A DNA stretch of 40,516 nucleotides from Flavobacteriaceae bacterium (GTDB lineage: Bacteria; Bacteroidota; Bacteroidia; Flavobacteriales; Flavobacteriaceae), in the NCBI GenBank assembly GCA_024644725.1, contig JAHEHE010000017.1:1-40516 (forward strand), in the 5' to 3' direction. This document shows, in pieces, positions 36,407 to 40,516 of this stretch. The notes beneath the pieces are model-generated. The model worked only from the letters and a program-made list of their open reading frames with translations. It made no database searches and had not been told where the DNA came from. Position 1 is the stretch's first letter, and each line of letters begins with the position of its first letter. The position numbers were made by a program, and so were the translations under genes.

Positions 36407-37384
36407 TTAAATCAAGTAGAAGAATGTGAATACAAATACCCAGACCAGGTCGACAAAGTGCCAGTAAAGACCGACCTTCTCAACCATTTCATAATGGCCT
36501 CTTCGCTCATAAGTTCCGATGATCACATTGAAAAAGATGATCACATTGATGACAATTCCTGAGAATACGTGGAAACCGTGAAACCCAGTAATGAAGAAGA
36601 AGAAATCGGCAAACAGCGTCTTTCCATATTCATTTTCAGTCAGATTGGCTCCTTCAACAACACGTACAGCGCTGTCGAGGAATTTATTCGCTTCGTCTCT
36701 TGAAACTATTGTCTTTTCTTTGGTTTCGAGATTGATCAGCTCAGTTCGCATGGCGATATCCGGATTCTTGGCAAACCCTTCCTTGACCTGCTGCAAGGTA
36801 ACAGAGGGCAAAGTGGACTCTTCCACAAACCACAATCCGTTGTGTTTCTCGTGCTGCACCCGCTCAGAAGGAGCATTCGATGCAAAGCTTTGAAGCGTCA
36901 CCTGGTGACCCGAAGCATCGACAAACTGGACGATCTTACCGTCTTCAAGCTGCAAGGCGCCATAGCTTCCGTTGATAAAGGTCTTCCATTCCCAGGCCTG
37001 AGAACCAACGAAGATCAAACCTCCGATGATTGTCAACCCCATATAGACGATGACTTTGTTCTTCTGCATCATTTTACCGGCGTCAACCGCCAATACCATC
37101 GTCACCGAGGAGAAGATCAGGATAAAGGTCATGAAGGCCACATAGTACATCGGGTAATTTCCGTGGATAAATGGGATGTGGGTAAAAACCTCATCCGCAA
37201 TCGGCCAGGAGTCGAGGTACTTGAATCGAATCAATCCATAGGCACCCAAAAAACCCGAAAAAGTGAGGGCATCCGACATGATGAAGAACCACATCATCAT
37301 TTTTCCATAACTGGCGTCAAAAGGTCGGTTTCCGCCTCCGCTCCAAACTCCACCTTTCGGTGTATCAGCAACTACTGCCTCCAT
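36407..37384 (-). CDS. Cytochrome c oxidase subunit III, long form
   Basis: 325 residues. TM blocks MMMWFFIMSDALTFSGFLGAYG near the start and FFFITGFHGFHVFSGI, then YWHFVDLVWVFVFTFFYL at the end are the subunit III signatures (GFHGFHV and WHFVD). Between about residues 120 and 240 lies a hydrophilic insert (from the GSYGALQLEDGK region to VRVVEGANLTENEYG) that ordinary subunit III lacks; it should form a large domain outside the membrane. It has its own promoter (37496-37462), and a second, shorter subunit III-type gene precedes it. Confidence 0.9.
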   Translation of the reverse strand: MEAVVADTPKGGVWSGGGNRPFDASYGKMMMWFFIMSDALTFSGFLGAYGLIRFKYLDSWPIADEVFTHIPFIHGNYPMYYVAFMTFILIFSSVTMVLAVDAGKMMQKNKVIVYMGLTIIGGLIFVGSQAWEWKTFINGSYGALQLEDGKIVQFVDASGHQVTLQSFASNAPSERVQHEKHNGLWFVEESTLPSVTLQQVKEGFAKNPDIAMRTELINLETKEKTIVSRDEANKFLDSAVRVVEGANLTENEYGKTLFADFFFFITGFHGFHVFSGIVINVIIFFNVIIGTYERRGHYEMVEKVGLYWHFVDLVWVFVFTFFYLI

Positions 37385-37461
37385 TTACTGTAAAAAGTTT
37401 AGTTTAAATGATCTTCTTGACTACAAAAAAACTGATATAAATCATGTTTTTTCTTAAGCAG

Positions 37462-37496
37462 CAAAAATATAAAAATTATTCATATGTCTTGTCAAA
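37462..37496 (-). promoter_or_regulatory. Internal promoter upstream of long subunit III gene
   Basis: TTTG (37496-37493) and TATTTTTG (37469-37462), 23 bases apart, minus strand, in a 130-base gap. The leader to the ATG at 37384 is about 70 bases, so the subunit III-IV-Sco part can be transcribed apart from ctaB. Confidence 0.6.
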
Positions 37497-37514
37497 CCTG
37501 AAAAAATGTTCTCC

Positions 37515-38081
37515 TTAACGGATAAAAAAGAAAAAGAGAAAAAGATAGATCCAGAGCGCGTCGACAAAGTGCCAGAAAATTGCAGCCAGGCTAAGGCCCA
37601 GGTGGTCCTCAACCGTATAACGATGCTTCATGTTTTTGTAAATGACACGGATCAAGACGATTATCCCCGCAAAGATGTGCAACAAGTGCGCTCCTGTGAT
37701 CACGTACAAAAACGAAGAAGCCACATTGCTCTCCGGACCCGTCGTGTACAATCCTGCCTCGATGAGCTGGTTGAATCCGTTGAATTGATAGAAGACAAAG
37801 GCCAGGCCCAAAACCAGGGTCAGACCCAGAAACAAGTTCGATCTTGAGTGATCTCCAGAAAGCAGGGATCGCCTGGCCAGGACAAAAGACACGCTGCTCA
37901 AAAGAATCAGAATCGTGCTGAGATAAAAAGCAGAGGGCAGCTCAAAGCTCACCCAGTCTTCCCGGACGCGGCTTACCACGTAGGCACTGGTCAGGCCGGC
38001 GAACATCATAGTCATGCTGATCATGGCGATCCAGAGCATCTGTTTGAAAGTCCTTTCCTTAACTTTTTGTTCCATTTGCAT
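37515..38081 (-). CDS. Heme-copper oxidase subunit III family protein, short form
   Basis: 188 residues, five TM segments. Family markers: WIAMISMTMMFAGLTSAYVV, FLYVITGAHLLHIFAGIIVLI and the end LAAIFWHFVDALWIYLFLFF. It lacks the insert of the second subunit III gene. The ATG at 38081 overlaps the ctaB stop in the form TGATG, indicating translational coupling; an ATG two codons later is also possible. Subunit III paralogues in tandem are usual in this phylum. Confidence 0.9.
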   Translation of the reverse strand: MQMEQKVKERTFKQMLWIAMISMTMMFAGLTSAYVVSRVREDWVSFELPSAFYLSTILILLSSVSFVLARRSLLSGDHSRSNLFLGLTLVLGLAFVFYQFNGFNQLIEAGLYTTGPESNVASSFLYVITGAHLLHIFAGIIVLIRVIYKNMKHRYTVEDHLGLSLAAIFWHFVDALWIYLFLFFFFIR

Positions 38082-38965
38082 CAGTGAAAGAATTTGTCGA
38101 TCACAAAAATAATTTGGATCGCGGTTATATATAAAACACTGGCCAGCATTAATTTTCGCGCCATCACGTTGGTCTGTTCACGGTGGAGTTTAACCCCATA
38201 CCAAAGCATCACCAGACCCAGTCCAAAAATGAGCACTGCAGAAAGAGGCAGCAGGTAGAGGCTCCCTGTGATCCTGAATACCGGGATCACGGAGACCACC
38301 AGCATGAAAATCGTGTACATGATAATGAGGCGCGTCGCTTTTTTATTCTTTTCGCCGGTAGGCATCAAATTGAAGCCCGCCTTTTTGTATTCGTCGAATT
38401 GCAGCCAGCCAATGGCCCAAAAGTGTGGGAACTGCCAAAAGAACTGGATCATGAAGAGCATGCCCGGCTCGATGCCGAACTGACCCGTCGCTGCTACCCA
38501 GCCCAGCATAAAAGGAATGGCACCAGGAATGGCACCCACAAAAACCGAAAGCGGCGTGATCGGCTTCAAAGGCGTGTAAGCCGAGGTATACAGAAATATC
38601 GAAACCGATCCGAACAGCGCGGTGCGTTCGTTGATCCCGTAAAGGATGATCACGCCCAACAGAGTCAGCGCAACTGCGATGACCATCGCGACGTTGACTG
38701 AAATCCGGCCGGCTGGAATGGGTCGGTTCATCGTTCTTTTCATCAAAGCATCGGGACCGCGTTCGATGATTTGGTTGAAGGCATTCGAAGCCCCAACCAT
38801 GCAATAACCGCCGACAGCCAGCAAAACAAGTATTTTCCAATCGATCTGATCGGCTGCCAACAGATAGCCCGCGATGGAGGAAAAAACCACGCTGACAGAC
38901 AGACCGAACTTGGTCAGCTGTTTGAGATCATCCAAAATGTTGTACTGTAAAACTGCGGTTTTCAA
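38081..38965 (-). CDS. ctaB: Heme O synthase (protoheme IX farnesyltransferase), TTG start
   Basis: UbiA-family membrane enzyme that adds the farnesyl group to heme b, giving heme o for the oxidase. About 294 residues. Prenyl-diphosphate motifs: GASNAFNQIIERGPDALMKR (NxxxDxxxD-like) and MNRPIPAGRISV; later FWQFPHFWAIGWLQFDEYKKAGFNLMPTG. No ATG is available near the N-terminus. A TTG at 38998 lies inside the -7 element TATATTTG (39003-38996), so the TTG at 38965, preceded by AGAAAGAGGG, is preferred. First gene of the oxidase run. Confidence 0.92.
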   Translation of the reverse strand: MKTAVLQYNILDDLKQLTKFGLSVSVVFSSIAGYLLAADQIDWKILVLLAVGGYCMVGASNAFNQIIERGPDALMKRTMNRPIPAGRISVNVAMVIAVALTLLGVIILYGINERTALFGSVSIFLYTSAYTPLKPITPLSVFVGAIPGAIPFMLGWVAATGQFGIEPGMLFMIQFFWQFPHFWAIGWLQFDEYKKAGFNLMPTGEKNKKATRLIIMYTIFMLVVSVIPVFRITGSLYLLPLSAVLIFGLGLVMLWYGVKLHREQTNVMARKLMLASVLYITAIQIIFVIDKFFH

Positions 38966-38995
38966 GATACTATCGCCCTCTTTCTTAAATCGCTG

Positions 38996-39003
38996 CAAAT
39001 ATA
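38996..39003 (-). promoter_or_regulatory. ctaB -7 element
   Basis: TATATTTG on the minus strand, exact TAnnTTTG, 31 bases before the proposed TTG start at 38965. Confidence 0.55.
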
Positions 39004-39058
39004 TCCATTAATTGAGATTCGCACCCACTTAAAAGCCAAAAAAATCTACCTAAAATAC

Positions 39059-39088
39059 TTTGCGATTTCTTAAAATGTATTAAATTTG
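39059..39088 (+). promoter_or_regulatory. Promoter of the tRNA-Gly/tRNA-Leu unit
   Basis: TTTG (39059-39062), 18 bases, TAAATTTG (39081-39088). Complete -33/-7 pair, about 55 bases ahead of tRNA-Gly. Confidence 0.7.
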
Positions 39089-39142
39089 CGCCTGCCTAAC
39101 GGACAATGTTTGAACGGAAGGCATGTTCATTGACTAAAACTT

Positions 39143-39214
39143 GCGAAAGTAGCTCAGGGGTAGAGCATCACCTTGCCAAGGTGAGGGTCGCGGGTTCAAA
39201 TCCCGTCTTTCGCT
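39143..39214 (+). tRNA. tRNA-Gly (anticodon GCC)
   Basis: 72 nt. Acceptor GCGAAAG pairs with CTTTCGC; D-arm AGCTCAGGGGTAGAGC; anticodon stem TCACC/GGTGA with loop TTGCCAA; T-arm CGGGTTCAAATCCCG; discriminator T. The CCA end is not encoded. Confidence 0.96.
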
Positions 39215-39238
39215 CTAGTGACACACCATTTAGGAGTG

Positions 39239-39324
39239 GCTCGGATGGTGGAATTGGTAGACACGTTGGACTTAAAATCCAATGGACAGCAATGTCCGTG
39301 CGGGTTCAAGTCCCGCTCCGAGTA
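39239..39324 (+). tRNA. tRNA-Leu (anticodon TAA)
   Basis: 86 nt with a long variable arm (class II). Acceptor GCTCGGA pairs with TCCGAGT (one G-T pair); anticodon stem TTGGA/TCCAA with loop CTTAAAA; variable arm TGGACAGCAATGTCCG; T-arm CGGGTTCAAGTCCCG; discriminator A. CCA not encoded. Co-transcribed with tRNA-Gly. Confidence 0.96.
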
Positions 39325-39330
39325 CGAATG

Positions 39331-39363
39331 AAAAAAGACCAGGTCGAAAGACCTGGTTTTTTG
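39331..39363 (+). terminator. Terminator after tRNA-Leu
   Basis: Stem CCAGGTC (39339-39345) with GACCTGG (39350-39356), GAAA tetraloop, A-run before and T-run after. Confidence 0.88.
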
Positions 39364-39462
39364 TTTTTAGGAAAGTCCGTAGAGCTCGCTCTTAAGGGCT
39401 TGGATAAAAACAAAAAACACGGGACGCGAAGCGGACCAGTCTTTTTTCTCAGCTCGTTCGGC

Positions 39463-39533
39463 CGGGACTCAGCGAAGCTAATTCCCGCATTTGCGGACGG
39501 GACTCGCCGCCAGGCAATTCCCGCTCCGAGTAC
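39463..39533 (+). repeat. Tandem 35-base hairpin repeats containing the duplicated tRNA tail
   Basis: Two units at 35-base period (39463 and 39498). Each reads CGGGACTC, an inner hairpin, then AATTCCCGC. The outer stem CGGGA/TCCCG is the same; the inner stem changes in a paired way, AGC-GAA-GCT in unit 1 and GCC-GCCA-GGC in unit 2. A third hairpin CCGCA/TGCGG (39485-39496) joins them. A degraded related piece (GGGACGCGAAGC) is at 39421-39432. The outer stem equals that of the tRNA T-arm. Confidence 0.7.
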
Positions 39534-39537
39534 AGAA

Positions 39538-39580
39538 TAAAACCTCGATTATTTGATTTTCAAGTAGTTGGGGTTTTTTT
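39538..39580 (+). terminator. Second terminator-like hairpin
   Basis: AAAACCTCGA pairs with TTGGGGTTTT with two wobble pairs, long loop, then a T-run. It follows the second copy of the tRNA-Leu tail. Weaker than the first. Confidence 0.5.
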
Positions 39581-39878
39581 ATTCTTCCTTTACAAAACAA
39601 AACTAAAATGACCCTTCCCTTGAGATTACTCCTACGCGTGTGTAAATAGTGGTTTTATACTTGGCGAATTTCTGCAGAGTACGCATGATTTGCCCTTTTC
39701 ATCCAAAAAATCTGAACTCATTTAGGTCATTCGTTCTATTATTCAAAAACTTCCAGTAAAGATTTCTTTAGGTGCCGTCAGAATTGAAATTTTGTCAGAA
39801 TTAATCGCTGGGGTTTAATTAGGTCGCTTTTGCGTTTTGGGGAAATCACAACAAAATAGTTACATCCTAAGAGAGCGT
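39581..39878. other. Gap without recognised genes
   Basis: About 300 bases, A+T-rich, stops in all frames. The only pattern noted is a 9-base direct repeat GTCAGAATT at 39777-39785 and 39794-39802 (17-base period), of unknown meaning. I see no gene or RNA structure. The end of the minus-strand oxidoreductase gene lies at 39879. Confidence 0.5.
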
Positions 39879-40516
39879 TTATACTATAAATGGCTGACGA
39901 TAGTGTCTCTTTCCCGAAGCTTTGTATAAAGCATTGGCCAAAGCACCGAAAACTGGAGGGAAGGTCGGTTCACCCAAGCCCGTTGGATCAATCTCGTTTT
40001 TAACAAAATGGACCTCAATTTCTTTAGGGGATTCGGGCATCCGAATCAGTCGATATTTGTCAAAATTGCTTTTCTGAGGCACTCCATCTCTAAACGTCAA
40101 CTCTCCAAAAAGGGCGTTTCCTATTCCATCTACAATTCCTCCTTCACAGAGATTGGTCGCCGCGTCTGGGTTGACTACAATACCACAGTCAATGGCGCAT
40201 ATCACTTTTTGGATGCTCGGTCTTCCATCTTTGATTTCCATTTCCAAAACTTGAGCGGCATAGGAGTTGTGGCAGAAATAGGCGGAGACACCTTTGCTCT
40301 TTTTCGAATCTCCGTCGTCCCAATTGGATTTGTCCCGGACAAGCTGCAACACTCCGGCATAGCGGTCGGCATCGTAGTCGTTATTCTCACCAACCGGATT
40401 CTTTTTGGCTTTGTCAAGCAGCTCCAATCGAAAATCAATTGGATCCTTTCCCAATTCTTCGGCCAGCTCATCTAAGAAAGACTGTTCGGCGCTTGCCATG
40501 AAATTGGATCGAGGGG
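39879..40516 (-). CDS. Molybdopterin-binding oxidoreductase subunit, C-terminal part (IorB-like)
   Basis: Partial: the frame is open through the window edge (PRSNF precedes the Met at 40499, so that Met is internal). The about 212 residues seen match the C-terminus of the xanthine dehydrogenase family large subunit, isoquinoline 1-oxidoreductase beta type: SFLDELAEELGKDPIDFRLELL, GVSAYFCHNSYAAQVLEMEI, the signature VICAIDCGIVVNPDAATNLCEGGIVDGIGNALFGELTF, and near the end the active-site region GLGEPTFPPVFGALANALYKA, whose Glu is the likely catalytic base. Holds a molybdenum cofactor; substrate unknown. An Fe-S small subunit gene is expected outside the window. Confidence 0.9.
   Translation of the reverse strand, partial: PRSNFMASAEQSFLDELAEELGKDPIDFRLELLDKAKKNPVGENNDYDADRYAGVLQLVRDKSNWDDGDSKKSKGVSAYFCHNSYAAQVLEMEIKDGRPSIQKVICAIDCGIVVNPDAATNLCEGGIVDGIGNALFGELTFRDGVPQKSNFDKYRLIRMPESPKEIEVHFVKNEIDPTGLGEPTFPPVFGALANALYKASGKRHYRQPFIV

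Larger units (their letters stand above)
39311..39533 (+). repeat. Direct repeat of the tRNA-Leu 3' end (39311-39325 and 39519-39533)
   Basis: TCCCGCTCCGAGTAC is exact in both places; the match extends left to CAA with one mismatch. The second copy lies 208 bases downstream of the first, outside the tRNA, and like the first it is followed by a terminator-like hairpin. The arrangement looks like the two ends of a former insertion at the tRNA 3' end, or like tRNA-tail-derived repeats. Confidence 0.8.

Noticed and set aside
39325-39518. An integrated mobile element at tRNA-Leu
   Set aside because: Only about 200 bases lie between the two tRNA-tail copies, with no integrase or other gene; at most a scar, so reported as a repeat rather than an element.
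39106-39540. A 144-codon frame across both tRNA genes
   Set aside because: It overlaps two well-formed tRNAs, a terminator and the hairpin repeats; not coding.
39777-39802. GTCAGAATT direct repeat as another response regulator box
   Set aside because: The period is 17, not 11 bases, and no -7 element follows at the spacing seen at 7838 and 8122.

Overview
The window is chromosomal DNA from a member of the Bacteroidota, most likely a marine member of the Flavobacteriaceae. Evidence: a SecD-SecF fusion, a PiT phosphate transporter with a C-terminal DUF47-like tail, the gyrB-mdh and hpt-adk-obgE gene pairs, DUF2911 proteins, a Bacteroidota-type heme-copper oxidase gene set, and repeated use of the Bacteroidota -7 promoter element TAnnTTTG (sometimes with a TTTG element 18-23 bases upstream). 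Nothing looks like a prophage or an insertion sequence; most of the window is core genome.

Layout. 1-2771: leuS (minus, 3' end cut by the window edge). 2910-5685: a lipoprotein amidohydrolase converging on two tandem DUF2911 genes. 5860-7803: an OmpR-type response regulator and its histidine kinase. 7804-8543: a long non-coding gap with two tandem, diverged copies of what appears to be a small RNA gene, each with a direct-repeat activator box, a -7 element and a rho-independent terminator. 8544-11434: gyrB and mdh. 11501-15191: M61 peptidase and formate-THF ligase. 15349-20599: secDF, then hpt-adk-obgE. 20603-21469: a 46-residue membrane protein and mnmD. 21566-23968: ilvE, a MazG-like pyrophosphohydrolase, an SDR oxidoreductase and a 61-residue membrane protein. 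23982-29314: U32 tRNA/rRNA modification-type protein, asd, thioredoxin, PiT transporter. 29450-33722: YyaL-type lipoprotein, tsaB and an orphan TolC. 33824-38965: a cytochrome oxidase accessory/assembly run (ctaB, two subunit III genes, subunit IV, a degenerate Sco-like protein, Sco, DUF420/CtaM-like, a small CxxC membrane protein). 39143-39324: tRNA-Gly(GCC) and tRNA-Leu(TAA), followed by tRNA-tail-derived repeats. 39879-40516: 3' part of a molybdopterin-binding oxidoreductase subunit.

The strongest candidate for something undescribed is 5860-8362. A two-component system is followed by two ~200-nt RNA units that keep the same order of parts (CTTCAGA direct repeats at 11-base period, 7-base gap, TAnnTTT element, three small hairpins of unrelated sequence, TGAGGGGAAT, a conserved ATTAAGCT..TTTGCAA segment, terminator) while most of the sequence between has diverged. 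This suggests paired regulatory RNAs as the output of the adjacent response regulator.

Several gene starts were moved downstream because a TAnnTTTG element lies on or after the longest-ORF start (U32, ilvE, mnmD, the YyaL-type gene, ctaB, the CxxC protein). All functional assignments come from reading motifs by eye; no database search was run.
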